A DNA stretch of 64,000 nucleotides from Lachnospiraceae bacterium UBA4260 (GTDB lineage: Bacteria; Bacillota; Clostridia; Lachnospirales; Lachnospiraceae): NCBI GenBank assembly GCA_002395235.1, contig DGWK01000024.1, forward strand, positions 5,105-69,104, read 5' to 3'. Both the position numbers and the translations under genes were made by a program. The notes below the pieces were generated by a model. The model saw nothing but the letters and a program-made list of their open reading frames with translations. It did no database searches and was not told the DNA's origin. Numbering within the stretch: the stretch's first letter is position 1; each line of letters begins with the position of its first letter. This document shows positions 1-8,027 of the stretch, piece after piece.

Positions 1-18
1 GCCGAAAGGAGAATTGGT

Positions 19-234
19 ATGCCTACAGATGTAAAAGAGACAAAGGCTGAGCCGAAAAAGCTTAAGATCACTCTGATCAAGTCTACCATCGGTGCAGTTC
101 CGAAGAATAAAAAGATCGTAGAATCCATGGGCTTTAAGAAACTTAACAGCTTTGTGATTCTGCCCGACAACGCCGCAACCAGAGGCCAGATCCGTCAGAT
201 CAGCCACATGGTCAAGGTTGAAGAACTGGACTAA
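19..234 (+). CDS. rpmD: 50S ribosomal protein L30
   Basis: Component of the large ribosomal subunit. The 71-residue product carries the L30 core (KITLIKSTIGAVPKNKKIV, then the LNSFVILPDN segment and a C-terminal MVKVEEL strand) behind a charged N-terminal extension of about 14 residues that the minimal bacterial L30 lacks. A GAAAGGAG ribosome binding site lies directly upstream at the window edge. It is followed 12 bases later by rplO, the normal spc-operon order, so the upstream neighbour outside the window is presumably rpsE. Confidence 0.95.
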   Translation: MPTDVKETKAEPKKLKITLIKSTIGAVPKNKKIVESMGFKKLNSFVILPDNAATRGQIRQISHMVKVEELD

Positions 235-246
235 GGGAGGTACAAA

Positions 247-687
247 ATGGAATTATCAAATTTAAGACCTGCTGACGGTTCCAAGCACAGCAAATACAGA
301 AAAGGCCGCGGCCACGCTTCCGGAAACGGAAAGACCGCAGGTTATGGACACAAGGGACAGAAGGCTCGTTCCGGCGCTCCCAGACCGGGATTCGAAGGCG
401 GCCAGATGCCTCTGTACAGAAGACTCCCCAAGAGAGGCTTCACATGCTATAACAGCAAGGACATTGTTGCGATTGACATCACAAAACTTGAGAAGTTCGA
501 AGACGGCGCAACAGTTGATGTTCAGGCACTCAAGGACTGCGGTATCATCAAAGAGTCCAGGGACGGCGTCAAGATCATCGGATGCGGCGACCTTTCCAAG
601 AAACTCAATGTTAAGGTGAACGCTTACAGTGCTGCCGCAAAGGCTAAGATCGAGGCAGCAGGCGGTACAGCCGAAGTCGCAGAATAA
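247..687 (+). CDS. rplO: 50S ribosomal protein L15
   Basis: Large-subunit protein that binds 23S rRNA late in assembly. The 146-residue product has the typical glycine/arginine-rich N-terminus (LRPADGSKHSKYRKGRGHASG, then GHKGQKARSG and GFEGGQMPLYRRLPKRGF) and the C-terminal globular domain with KVKVNAYSAAAKAKIEAAGG. Length is normal. GGGAGG precedes the ATG by 5 bases. It lies between rpmD and secY as in nearly all Bacillota. Confidence 0.96.
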   Translation: MELSNLRPADGSKHSKYRKGRGHASGNGKTAGYGHKGQKARSGAPRPGFEGGQMPLYRRLPKRGFTCYNSKDIVAIDITKLEKFEDGATVDVQALKDCGIIKESRDGVKIIGCGDLSKKLNVKVNAYSAAAKAKIEAAGGTAEVAE

Positions 688-862
688 CTCAGGGAGAAAT
701 ATCTCCTCTGCGTTATTGGATGCACACGCGTGCTGAAAAGTAGAGGTTGCCTTGCGGCAACCCGCACGCGGCGCAGCGGCTCGTAAAGCGAGCCTTAAAT
801 TTCGGGAATCAGGCCGCTTTTTCCTCAGGTTCAAAATAGAGGGAGAAGCGGCATACCGTAAA
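682..862 (+). promoter_or_regulatory. Structured rplO-secY intergenic leader with three hairpins
   Basis: The 192-base gap between rplO and secY holds three clear stem-loops: an AATAAC/GTTATT stem enclosing GGAGA-AATA-TCTCC at about 682-717, GGTTGCC-TTGC-GGCAACC at 745-762, and GGCTCG-TAAAG-CGAGCC at 778-794. None has a clean T-tract, so they look more like processing or translational-control elements than terminators. No ORF is credible here. Function is inferred only from structure and position. Confidence 0.5.
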
Positions 863-879
863 CCTATGAGGTCTGTGTT

Positions 880-2193
880 ATGTTAGAGTCTGTAAAAAAT
901 GCTTTTAAATTAAAAGAGATCCGCCAGAAGCTGCTGTACACGCTTGTCATGTTGGTTGTGATCCGTATTGGTTCACAGCTGCCGGCTCCCGGTATTGACA
1001 GGACATATTTCAGCAACTGGTTTGCAGCGCAGACAGGTGATGCATTCAGCTTTGTAGATGCATTTACCGGCGGCTCTTTTTTGAACATGTCCATTCTGGC
1101 ACTGAACATTACACCCTATATCACATCATCAATCATCATCCAGCTTCTCACGATCGCGATCCCCAAACTTGAGGAGATGCAGAAAGAAGGAGAAGAGGGA
1201 AGAAAACTTCTGGTCTCCATTACCCGCTATGTCACAGTAGCGCTCGCGCTTATGGAAGCGGCGGCAATGGCGATCGGCTTCGGAAGGCAGGGCCTTCTTG
1301 AAGAGTACAATGCCATCAACATCATCATGGTCATTTGTACGCTGACGGCAGGCAGTGCGTTCCTTATGTGGATCGGTGAGCAGATCACCGAGAAGGGTGT
1401 CGGAAATGGTATCTCGATCGTACTTGCGATCAACATCATCTCCAGAATGCCTCAGGACATCGCAAGTCTTTTCTCTCAGTTCGTGATCGGTAAGACGATC
1501 GCCATCGGTGCGGTGGCAGCGCTGATCATCATTGCGATCATCGTGCTCATGGTTGTCATGGTCATCTTCCTCAACGATGCAGAGAGAAGGATCCCGGTGC
1601 AGTACGCACAGAAGATCCAGGGCAGAAGACTTGTCGGCGGCGCCAACTCCGTTATTCCCCTCAAGGTGAATACGGCAGGCGTTATGCCCATCATCTTCGC
1701 CTCCTCCATTATGGAGTTCCCTGTGATCATCTCCACACTGGCCGGTTATAAGGGAACAGGAATCTGGTCGGAAGTTCTCCGCTATCTTTCCTCTTCCTAC
1801 TGGTGCAACCCCAGCCAGATCAAGTATTCACTCGGTCTTGTCGTATATGTAGTACTGCTGATCTTCTTCGCGTACTTCTATACGTCGATCACTTTCAATC
1901 CGCTGGAGATTGCAGACAATTTGAAAAAGCGCGGAGGTTTCATCCCGGGTATCCGTCCCGGCAAACCTACAAGTGAGTATCTTAACAGAATCCTGAATTA
2001 TATCATCTTTATCGGCGCGGTCGGTCTTACTATCGTCGGTATCCTACCCTTCTTCTTCAGAGGCGTGTTCGGCGCTTCTGTATCCTTCGGAGGAACCAGT
2101 CTGATCATCGTGGTCAGCGTTGTGCTTGAGACGATCAAACAGATCGAGTCCATGATGATGGTAAGGAATTATAAGGGATTCCTTAACGATTGA
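880..2193 (+). CDS. secY: Preprotein translocase channel subunit SecY
   Basis: Central pore of the Sec translocon; exports unfolded proteins and inserts membrane proteins with SecE/SecG and SecA. The 437-residue product shows about ten hydrophobic segments and family signatures: the LLYTLVMLVVIRIGSQLPAPGI start, GGSFLNMSILALNITPYITSSIIIQLL plug/TM2 region, GNGISIV, and the cytoplasmic loop ERRIPVQYAQK. The C-terminal tail KQIESMMMVRNYKGFLND is also typical. Length is normal. It starts at ATG after a long structured gap and is followed by adk. Confidence 0.97.
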   Translation: MLESVKNAFKLKEIRQKLLYTLVMLVVIRIGSQLPAPGIDRTYFSNWFAAQTGDAFSFVDAFTGGSFLNMSILALNITPYITSSIIIQLLTIAIPKLEEMQKEGEEGRKLLVSITRYVTVALALMEAAAMAIGFGRQGLLEEYNAINIIMVICTLTAGSAFLMWIGEQITEKGVGNGISIVLAINIISRMPQDIASLFSQFVIGKTIAIGAVAALIIIAIIVLMVVMVIFLNDAERRIPVQYAQKIQGRRLVGGANSVIPLKVNTAGVMPIIFASSIMEFPVIISTLAGYKGTGIWSEVLRYLSSSYWCNPSQIKYSLGLVVYVVLLIFFAYFYTSITFNPLEIADNLKKRGGFIPGIRPGKPTSEYLNRILNYIIFIGAVGLTIVGILPFFFRGVFGASVSFGGTSLIIVVSVVLETIKQIESMMMVRNYKGFLND

Positions 2194-2318
2194 TCTTTGG
2201 CGTATGGTCCGGAGACGGTGAAACTGATGTTTTGCCGGCTCCGGTTTGATGCGCATCGAAAAAGATAAAGGTTAACAGTATTAAGCTTCAGAGCGGAGAG
2301 CTCAGAATGGAGGTTGCA

Positions 2319-2963
2319 ATGAAGATCGTTATGTTGGGAGCACCCGGAGCAGGTAAGGGAACACAAGCTGAGATGATCGCCGACAAGTATGGAATCCCGC
2401 ACATCTCCACCGGTGACATTTTCCGTGCCAATATTAAGAACGGCACAGAACTTGGCAAAAAAGCAAAATCATACATGGATGCCGGAAACCTTGTACCGGA
2501 TGAGCTGACCGTTGATCTCGTGATCGACAGAGTCGCGCAGCCCGATTGCGAAAAGGGATATATCCTTGACGGTTTTCCGAGAACGATTCCTCAGGCGGAA
2601 GTTTTCACAAAGCAGCTTGAGAAGAACGGTGACAAGATTGATTTCGCGATCGATGTTGAAGTACCGGACGAAAATATTGTAAACCGCATGGGCGGCAGAA
2701 GATCCTGCCCGAGCTGCGGCGCAACCTATCACATTCAGTACATCCCGCCCAAGAAAGAGGGCATCTGCGATGTATGCGGCACAGAACTTGTTCTCAGAAA
2801 TGATGACAAGCCCGAGACCGTCAAGAACAGACTGAATGTTTATCATGAAGCTACACAGCCGCTGATCGACTTCTACAAGGCGCAGGGAGTTCTCAAAGAG
2901 GTCGACGGAACAAAGGACATGAAAGATGTCTTCGCGGATATTGTTAAGATTTTGGAGGATTAA
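2319..2963 (+). CDS. adk: Adenylate kinase
   Basis: Catalyses AMP + ATP to 2 ADP. The product (214 residues from the chosen ATG) has the P-loop GAPGAGKGTQ at the N-terminus, the AMP-binding ISTGDIFR segment, DGFPRT, and a long LID domain with four zinc-binding cysteines (CPSC near residue 129 and CDVC near 149), the zinc form common in Gram-positives. The start at 2319 is preferred over 2307 because a GGAGG lies 5 bases before it and the protein then begins at the conserved MKIVMLGAPG. infA starts 2 bases after the stop. Confidence 0.96.
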   Translation: MKIVMLGAPGAGKGTQAEMIADKYGIPHISTGDIFRANIKNGTELGKKAKSYMDAGNLVPDELTVDLVIDRVAQPDCEKGYILDGFPRTIPQAEVFTKQLEKNGDKIDFAIDVEVPDENIVNRMGGRRSCPSCGATYHIQYIPPKKEGICDVCGTELVLRNDDKPETVKNRLNVYHEATQPLIDFYKAQGVLKEVDGTKDMKDVFADIVKILED

Positions 2964-2965
2964 AA

Positions 2966-3184
2966 GTGTCAAAAGCAGATGTGATCGAACTCGAAGGTGT
3001 TGTAATTGAAAAGCTCCCCAATACACTGTTTCGTGTCAAATTGGAGAACGGAGCCGTTATTCTCGCTCATATCAGCGGTAAGCTGAGACAGAATTTCATC
3101 AGAATTCTGCCGGGAGATAAAGTTACTCTTGAAATGTCCACCTATGACCTGACAAAGGGAAGAATTATCTGGAGAGACAAATAA
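2966..3184 (+). CDS. infA: Translation initiation factor IF-1
   Basis: Binds the 30S A site during initiation. The 72-residue product is the classic S1/OB-fold protein (IELEGVVIEKLPNTLFRVKL, then GHVI-equivalent GAVILAHISGKLRQNFIRILPGDKV and LTKGRIIWR). It uses a GTG start 2 bases after the adk stop, with its ribosome binding site (TTGGAGGAT) inside the end of adk, so the two are translationally linked. In many relatives map lies between adk and infA; it is absent here. Confidence 0.96.
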   Translation: MSKADVIELEGVVIEKLPNTLFRVKLENGAVILAHISGKLRQNFIRILPGDKVTLEMSTYDLTKGRIIWRDK

Positions 3185-3215
3185 AAAAAACATCCGGAGA
3201 GATCTAAGAAAACAT

Positions 3216-3244
3216 TTGCTATCGGCATAGTCGTGTGATATAAT
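3216..3244 (+). promoter_or_regulatory. Promoter for rpmJ-rpsM-rpsK-rpsD-rpoA-rplQ
   Basis: TTGCTA (3216-3221) and TATAAT (3239-3244) are separated by exactly 17 bases, matching a strong housekeeping sigma promoter downstream of infA. Transcription would begin near 3251, giving a leader of about 150 bases before rpmJ. Confidence 0.75.
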
Positions 3245-3255
3245 TCAAAGGCTGT

Positions 3256-3284
3256 TAAGAATTCGTAATGCGAATTCTTATTTT
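3256..3284 (+). promoter_or_regulatory. Perfect hairpin plus T-run at the start of the rpmJ leader
   Basis: TAAGAATTCG (3256-3265) and CGAATTCTTA (3271-3280) form a perfect 10-bp stem with a 5-base loop, followed by TTTT. It begins only about 5 bases after the predicted transcription start. It could protect the 5' end of the RNA or, less likely, act as an early attenuator. Confidence 0.5.
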
Positions 3285-3400
3285 GCGCGTTAACAATAAG
3301 TCATGTTTTAGGGCATGATCGGATTGTTTAAAGTGCTGGCGTGCTTGAAGACCCGCTTGTGCGCCAGGGAAATTGCAGAGAATGATGAAAGGAGTAGACT

Positions 3401-3514
3401 ATGAAAGTAAGAGCTTCTGTAAAGCCCATTTGCGATAAGTGCAAAGTCATTAAGCGCAAGGGTATTATCAGGATCATCTGCGAGAATCCGAAGCACAAAC
3501 AGAGACAGGGTTGA
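3401..3514 (+). CDS. rpmJ: 50S ribosomal protein L36
   Basis: A 37-codon gene whose translation begins MKVRASVKPICDKCKVIKRK and ends CENPKHKQRQG. This is the zinc-containing (C+) form of L36: the ligands CxxC (residues 11 and 14), Cys27 and His32 are all present. The ribosome binding site GAAAGGAG lies 8 bases before the ATG. It is the first gene after the 3.2-kb promoter and precedes rpsM, the conserved order. Confidence 0.96.
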   Translation: MKVRASVKPICDKCKVIKRKGIIRIICENPKHKQRQG

Positions 3515-3695
3515 GAAAGAGCCATTTGACGGCCTTCGCGGTCGCGAATTACTCTTTGATACCCTGCTGAATCTGGAAACCGCATGACAGTGACACGTGT
3601 GCGGGCTGTGACGGAATCGCAGCGGAAAGACCGGATTCGTCCGGTTGGGCTACTTTGGCCCCAGTCAATCAGTAACGAATTAAGTAACTATTTAA
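3515..3695 (+). promoter_or_regulatory. Structured leader between rpmJ and rpsM
   Basis: The 196-base gap before rpsM has several self-complementary segments, the clearest being ACCGGA-TTCG-TCCGGT with a stable UUCG-type tetraloop near 3630-3645. No ORF is credible. An r-protein autoregulatory leader is plausible from position, but no known motif was recognised. Confidence 0.4.
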
Positions 3696-3710
3696 TGGAG
3701 GAAAACAAAA

Positions 3711-4079
3711 ATGGCTCGTATCGCAGGTGTAGATTTACCTAGAGATAAGCGCGTCGAGATCGGCCTGACAAGCATTTATGGAATCGGCCGTACAAGTGCA
3801 ACTAAGATCGTCGAGAAGGCAGGCGTCAACCCTGATACCCGCTGCAGAGATCTTACAGACGATGAAGTTAAGAAGCTCAGCGAAGTTATCGCTGAGGAGT
3901 ACATGGTAGAAGGTGACCTTCGCCGTGAAGTCGCTATGAACATCAAGCGTCTCACCGAGATCGGCTGCTACAGAGGCATCCGTCACAGAAGAGGCCTTCC
4001 GGTTCGCGGTCAGCACACCAAGAACAACGCAAGAACCAGAAAAGGTCCCAAGAAGACCATCGCAAACAAGAAGAAATAA
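3711..4079 (+). CDS. rpsM: 30S ribosomal protein S13
   Basis: Small-subunit head protein contacting the P-site tRNA and the 50S subunit. The 122-residue product matches the family end to end: MARIAGVDLPRDKRVEIGLTSIYGIGRT, the ADP-ribosyl-like helix region, and the basic tail RHRRGLPVRGQHTKNNARTRKGPKKTIANKKK. A TGGAGGAAAAC ribosome binding site precedes the ATG. rpsK follows after 37 bases. Confidence 0.97.
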   Translation: MARIAGVDLPRDKRVEIGLTSIYGIGRTSATKIVEKAGVNPDTRCRDLTDDEVKKLSEVIAEEYMVEGDLRREVAMNIKRLTEIGCYRGIRHRRGLPVRGQHTKNNARTRKGPKKTIANKKK

Positions 4080-4116
4080 TATTCACTAGTATAGGGAAAG
4101 AAAGTAGGTTAGTTTT

Positions 4117-4518
4117 ATGGCAAAGCAGAATGCTGCAGCTAGAAGAAAAGCTGCAAGACGTGTCAAGAAAAACGTTGAACGCGGACAGGCGCACATCCAG
4201 TCTTCTTTTAACAACACAATCGTTACTCTGACAGACGCTCAGGGCAACGCACTCAGCTGGGCAAGTGCAGGCGGTCTTGGATTCAAAGGTTCAAGGAAAT
4301 CTACTCCCTACGCAGCTCAGATGGCAGCTGAGACAGCTACCAAGGCTGCACAGATTCATGGACTGAAGGCAGTCGATGTATTTGTTAAGGGACCGGGTTC
4401 AGGAAGAGAAGCAGCGATCCGCGCACTCAATGCAAATGGTCTGGAGATCATTTCCATCACAGACGTAACTCCCGTTCCTCACAACGGATGCCGTCCGCCT
4501 AAGAGACGCAGAGTCTGA
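4117..4518 (+). CDS. rpsK: 30S ribosomal protein S11
   Basis: Small-subunit platform protein. The 133-residue product has the family motifs AHIQSSFNNTIVTLTDAQGN, GFKGSRKSTPYAAQMAAE, VKGPGSGREAAIRAL and the C-terminal TPVPHNGCRPPKRRRV. Length is normal. It lies between rpsM and rpsD on the same transcript. Confidence 0.97.
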   Translation: MAKQNAAARRKAARRVKKNVERGQAHIQSSFNNTIVTLTDAQGNALSWASAGGLGFKGSRKSTPYAAQMAAETATKAAQIHGLKAVDVFVKGPGSGREAAIRALNANGLEIISITDVTPVPHNGCRPPKRRRV

Positions 4519-4600
4519 CGCATAATAATAGCAACAATACTTGGAAGAAGGCACACATACGTGTGTTGTAAACAACAATCACGGATATACCGTGACAGAA
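4519..4600 (+). promoter_or_regulatory. rpsD leader with short hairpins
   Basis: The 92-base rpsK-rpsD gap contains short inverted repeats in a row: ACACATACGTGTGT, TGTTGTAAACAACA and CACGGATATACCGTG, the last two just before the ribosome binding site GAAAGGAG. S4 represses its own mRNA in other Bacillota through a structured leader, so an S4 target is a reasonable inference, but the known consensus was not matched. Confidence 0.4.
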
Positions 4601-4610
4601 AGGAGCCACA

Positions 4611-5204
4611 ATGGCAGTAGATAAGACACCAGTACTGAAAAGATGCAGATCTCTCGATCTGGACCCCACTTTCCTTGGCTATGACAAGAAGTCCAAGAGA
4701 ACTCTGATCCGCAGAAGCCGCAAGATGAGTGAGTACGGCCTTCAGCTTCGCGAGAAGCAGAAAGCGAAATTCATCTATGGCGTTCTCGAGAAGCCTTTCA
4801 GAAACTACTATGAGAAGGCCGATAAGATGAAGGGCATGACCGGTGAAAACCTGATGACCATGCTTGAGAGCCGTCTTGACAACGTCGTTTTCCGTATGGG
4901 ATTCGCAAGAACCAGACGTGAGGCGAGACAGGTTGTCGGACACAAGCACATCTTCGTAAACGGCAAGTGCATCAACCTTCCTTCTTATCGCGTAAAAGCC
5001 GGTGATGTAGTAGAAGTTAAGGAAAGCTCCAAGTCTATCCAGCGCTTCAAGGATATCATGGAAGTAACAGCAGGAAGACTGACTCCCGAGTGGGTCGATG
5101 TCGACAAGGAAGCCCTCAAGGGCACCGTGAGCGCACTTCCCCGCAGGGAACAGATCGATGTCCCTGTTGATGAGATGCTTATCGTCGAGTTGTACTCCAA
5201 GTAA
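4611..5204 (+). CDS. rpsD: 30S ribosomal protein S4
   Basis: Primary 16S rRNA-binding protein that nucleates 30S assembly. The 197-residue product begins MAVDKTPVLKRCRSLDLDP and carries the S4 domain (MLESRLDNVVFRMGFARTRREARQVVGHKHIFVNGK, residues about 85-120). The N-terminus lacks the zinc CxxC cluster seen in some S4 proteins. It lies in the alpha operon between rpsK and rpoA. Confidence 0.96.
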   Translation: MAVDKTPVLKRCRSLDLDPTFLGYDKKSKRTLIRRSRKMSEYGLQLREKQKAKFIYGVLEKPFRNYYEKADKMKGMTGENLMTMLESRLDNVVFRMGFARTRREARQVVGHKHIFVNGKCINLPSYRVKAGDVVEVKESSKSIQRFKDIMEVTAGRLTPEWVDVDKEALKGTVSALPRREQIDVPVDEMLIVELYSK

Positions 5205-5295
5205 TGCAATGAATGCCTGCACTGCGCGTTCGCGCGCAGGCAGGTTTATTGTACTTATGAAGTAGACGATTAGCCGCGCAAAGGAGGGTATTCGC

Positions 5296-6261
5296 GTGTT
5301 TGATTTTGAAAGACCGAGCATCGAGGTCGTGGAGATCTCCGATGACAAGAAGTATGGCAGATTTGTAGTTGAACCCCTTGAGAGAGGCTATGGCATCACT
5401 CTTGGAAATTCACTGAGAAGAATCATGCTTTCTTCGCTTCCCGGTGCAGCTGTGAGCCAGGTCAAGATTGACGGCGTGCAGCATGAATTCGGCGCTATTC
5501 CCGGAGTTAAGGAAGATGTTACCGAGATCATCATGAATATTAAAGGTCTTGCTATCAAGAACAGCAGCGAGACAAACGAGCCCAAGAATGCTTATATCGA
5601 GTATGAGGGCGAAGGCGTAGTCCGCGCTTCTGATATTCAGGTTGACCAGGACATTCAGATCATGAATCCGGATCTTGTGATTGCAACACTGAGCGGCAAG
5701 GATACCAAGCTGTTCATCGAGCTTACGATCACAAAGGGCAGAGGCTATATCAGCTCTGACAAGAACAAGACGCCTGATACAAAGATCGGTGTGATCCCGG
5801 TAGATTCCATCTACACACCCGTAGAGAGAGTTAACGTCACAGTTGAGAACACCCGTGTCGGTCAGCAGACGGACTACGATAAGCTCACACTTGACGTAAC
5901 CACCAACGGCACGATCGGCCCTGACGAGGCTGTAAGCCTTGCAGCGAAGGTCCTGAGCGAGCACCTGAGCGTGTTCATCGACCTGTCGGAGAATGCCAAG
6001 ACCGCAGAGATCATGGTTGAGAAGGAATATGACCAGAAGGAGAAGGTTCTCGAGATGAGCATCGACGAACTGGAGCTTTCCGTCCGTTCCTACAACTGCC
6101 TCAAGAGAGCAGGCATCAACACCGTTGAGGAACTCTGCAACAAGACGCCCGATGAGATGATGAAGGTCCGCAACCTGGGGCGCAAGTCTCTCGAGGAAGT
6201 CCTTGAGAAGCTCAAGGAACTGGGCCTGTCTCTCAACAACAGTGAGGACGCAGCTCAGTAA
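5296..6261 (+). CDS. rpoA: DNA-directed RNA polymerase alpha subunit
   Basis: Dimeric scaffold of RNA polymerase. The 321-residue product has the N-terminal dimerisation domain (FVVEPLERGYGITLGNSLRRIMLSSLPG) and a C-terminal DNA/activator-binding domain from about residue 250 (SIDELELSVRSYNCLKRAGINTVEEL, NLGRKSLEEV). It uses a GTG start behind AAGGAGGG, 7 bases away. No terminator follows; transcription probably runs into rplQ through the hairpin-rich gap. Confidence 0.97.
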   Translation: MFDFERPSIEVVEISDDKKYGRFVVEPLERGYGITLGNSLRRIMLSSLPGAAVSQVKIDGVQHEFGAIPGVKEDVTEIIMNIKGLAIKNSSETNEPKNAYIEYEGEGVVRASDIQVDQDIQIMNPDLVIATLSGKDTKLFIELTITKGRGYISSDKNKTPDTKIGVIPVDSIYTPVERVNVTVENTRVGQQTDYDKLTLDVTTNGTIGPDEAVSLAAKVLSEHLSVFIDLSENAKTAEIMVEKEYDQKEKVLEMSIDELELSVRSYNCLKRAGINTVEELCNKTPDEMMKVRNLGRKSLEEVLEKLKELGLSLNNSEDAAQ

Positions 6262-6320
6262 AGACTGCTGACAGCAGAAATTCGGTCAGTGACACTTATT
6301 TAGTAATATTTTGACATGAT

Positions 6321-6414
6321 CCGCCGAGGTAAATCCGAAGAGTGCGAGGCGGTCGACGGCAGCGGCAGAGCCGCGAACCGAAGGGAGGTAAATCCCGAAG
6401 AGTGCTCCCTTCGG
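6321..6414 (+). promoter_or_regulatory. Twin stem-loops sharing one loop sequence, upstream of rplQ
   Basis: Two stem-loops have different stems but nearly the same loop. The first is CCGCC...GGCGG (6321-6352) around GGTAAATCCGAAGAGTGC. The second is CCGAAGGGA...TCCCTTCGG (6378-6414) around GGTAAATCCCGAAGAGTGC. Between them sits GCGGC-AGA-GCCGC. Stems that differ with a conserved loop suggest an RNA ligand site. Likely role: translational control of rplQ, possibly by L17 or alpha-operon products. This is inference. Confidence 0.55.
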
Positions 6415-6439
6415 CGCTGTCATAAAGGAGGAAAATAAA

Positions 6440-6976
6440 ATGGCAATGTACAGAAAACTCGGTAAGAAGACGAAACTCAGAAAAGCGCTGCTCCGCAACC
6501 AGGTAACTGCTCTGATCTACAAGGGCAAGATCATTACCACTGAGGCGAGAGCTAAGGAAGTTCAGAAGATCGTGGAGCCCATGATCACTCTGGCTGCCAA
6601 GCACAAAGATGACTTCGAGGAAGTCACCGTTCAGGCCAAGGTTGCCCGCAAGGACAAGGACGGCAAGCGCGTGAAGGAAGTCGTCGACGGAAAGAGAGTT
6701 ACTGTTTTTGATACTGTTGAGAAGAAGGTGAAGAAAGATTCTCCTGCACGTCTCCATGCAAGAAGACAGCTCATGCGTTATCTCTATCCCGTAGTGGAAG
6801 TTCCTGCAGACGGCAAGGCCCGCAAGAAGAACTCCAAGGACGTTGATCTTGTAGAGAAGCTGTTCAGCGAGTATGGCAACAAGTATGCAAACCGTAACGG
6901 CGGCTATACAAGAATCATCAAGATCGGCCAGAGACGCGGCGACGGAGCGATGGAAGTCGTTCTTGAGTTTGTCTGA
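6440..6976 (+). CDS. rplQ: 50S ribosomal protein L17, long form
   Basis: Large-subunit protein near the exit tunnel. The N-terminus (MYRKLGKKTKLRKALLRNQVTALI, then TTEARAKEVQKIVEPMITLA) and C-terminus (GGYTRIIKIGQRRGDGAMEVVLEFV) are standard L17. At 178 residues it is about 50 longer than the usual 115-130: the middle contains an extra charged stretch, roughly residues 52-120, rich in Lys/Asp/Val. Long L17 proteins are known in Lachnospiraceae. It ends the alpha operon at a strong terminator. Confidence 0.95.
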   Translation: MAMYRKLGKKTKLRKALLRNQVTALIYKGKIITTEARAKEVQKIVEPMITLAAKHKDDFEEVTVQAKVARKDKDGKRVKEVVDGKRVTVFDTVEKKVKKDSPARLHARRQLMRYLYPVVEVPADGKARKKNSKDVDLVEKLFSEYGNKYANRNGGYTRIIKIGQRRGDGAMEVVLEFV

Positions 6977-7032
6977 TCACAGAGTCACTGACAGAACGTC
7001 ATATTCTGATTAAGATTTTGATAGTAAGGTTT

Positions 7033-7072
7033 ACAGGCCTCCGGGAAAGATTCTCGGAGGCCTGTTGCATTT
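7033..7072 (+). terminator. Terminator of the alpha operon
   Basis: ACAGGCCTCCG (7033-7043) pairs perfectly with CGGAGGCCTGT (7055-7065), an 11-bp stem followed by TTGCATTTC. It separates rplQ from the ECF transporter genes. Confidence 0.85.
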
Positions 7073-7097
7073 CATACATGGTTTATAAGAGGCGCCT

Positions 7098-8027
7098 ATG
7101 ATCAAAATAGAGAAGCTGATACACGATTATATACAGAGAGACGATGAGGGCAACGCCGCAGGAACTTTCCGCGCAATCGACGGCGTCGATCTGGATGTCA
7201 GGCCGGGGCAGTTCATCGCGGTCCTGGGACATAACGGCTCGGGGAAGTCGACGCTGGCCAAACATCTCAATGCACTGCTCTTCCCCACGGAAGGCACAGT
7301 CTGGGTGGACGGCATGGACACCAAGGACGAGAAGAATCTGTGGGAAGTCCGCAGAGAGGCCGGAATGGTGTTTCAGAATCCCGATAACCAGATCATAGCG
7401 CAGGTAGTCGAGGAAGATGTGGGATTCGGACCCGAGAATATAGGCGTTCCCACCGAAGAGATCTGGCAGAGGGTGGAAGAGAGTCTGAAGGCGGTCGGCA
7501 TGTGGGCGCACCGCAAAAAGTCCCCCAACCGTCTCTCCGGCGGACAGAAGCAGAGGGTTTCCATCGCCGGCGTCATCGCGATGCAGCCAAAGTGCATCGT
7601 CCTGGATGAGCCCACGGCCATGCTGGATCCCAACGGCAGAAAAGAGGTCATCAAGGCCGCCATGCAGCTGAACCGGACCAAAGGAATCACGATCATTCTG
7701 ATCACACACTACATGGAAGAGGCTATTAACGCAGACAAGATCTTCGTCATGGACCGCGGAAAGATCGCCATGCAGGGAACGCCCCGGGAGATCTTCTCTC
7801 AGGTCGAGAGGATGAGGGAACTGCAGCTGGACGTGCCGCAGGTCACGCTCCTCGCCTACGAGCTGAGGAAAAAGGGACTGGATATACCGGTCAGTATTTT
7901 GACCAAAGAGGAACTGGCGGACGCGCTGCTGGGCCAGCTCCCCGAAGAGGACGGTGAGACCGCCGGGGAGCATGACGCAGCAGTGCAGAGTGAGGAGAAG
8001 GAGGCGCCCCATGGGACTCAAGGTTGA
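7098..8027 (+). CDS. ecfA1: ECF transporter ATPase EcfA1
   Basis: One of two ABC ATPases of the shared energy-coupling-factor vitamin transporter. The 309-residue product has Walker A GHNGSGKST (near residue 44), the Q-loop region MVFQNPDNQI, the ABC signature LSGGQKQR, and Walker B CIVLDEPTAMLDP followed by H-loop TH. The C-terminal ~60 residues after the ATPase core are acidic and low in conservation. It overlaps ecfA2 by 17 bases, and the operon continues with ecfT. Confidence 0.94.
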   Translation: MIKIEKLIHDYIQRDDEGNAAGTFRAIDGVDLDVRPGQFIAVLGHNGSGKSTLAKHLNALLFPTEGTVWVDGMDTKDEKNLWEVRREAGMVFQNPDNQIIAQVVEEDVGFGPENIGVPTEEIWQRVEESLKAVGMWAHRKKSPNRLSGGQKQRVSIAGVIAMQPKCIVLDEPTAMLDPNGRKEVIKAAMQLNRTKGITIILITHYMEEAINADKIFVMDRGKIAMQGTPREIFSQVERMRELQLDVPQVTLLAYELRKKGLDIPVSILTKEELADALLGQLPEEDGETAGEHDAAVQSEEKEAPHGTQG

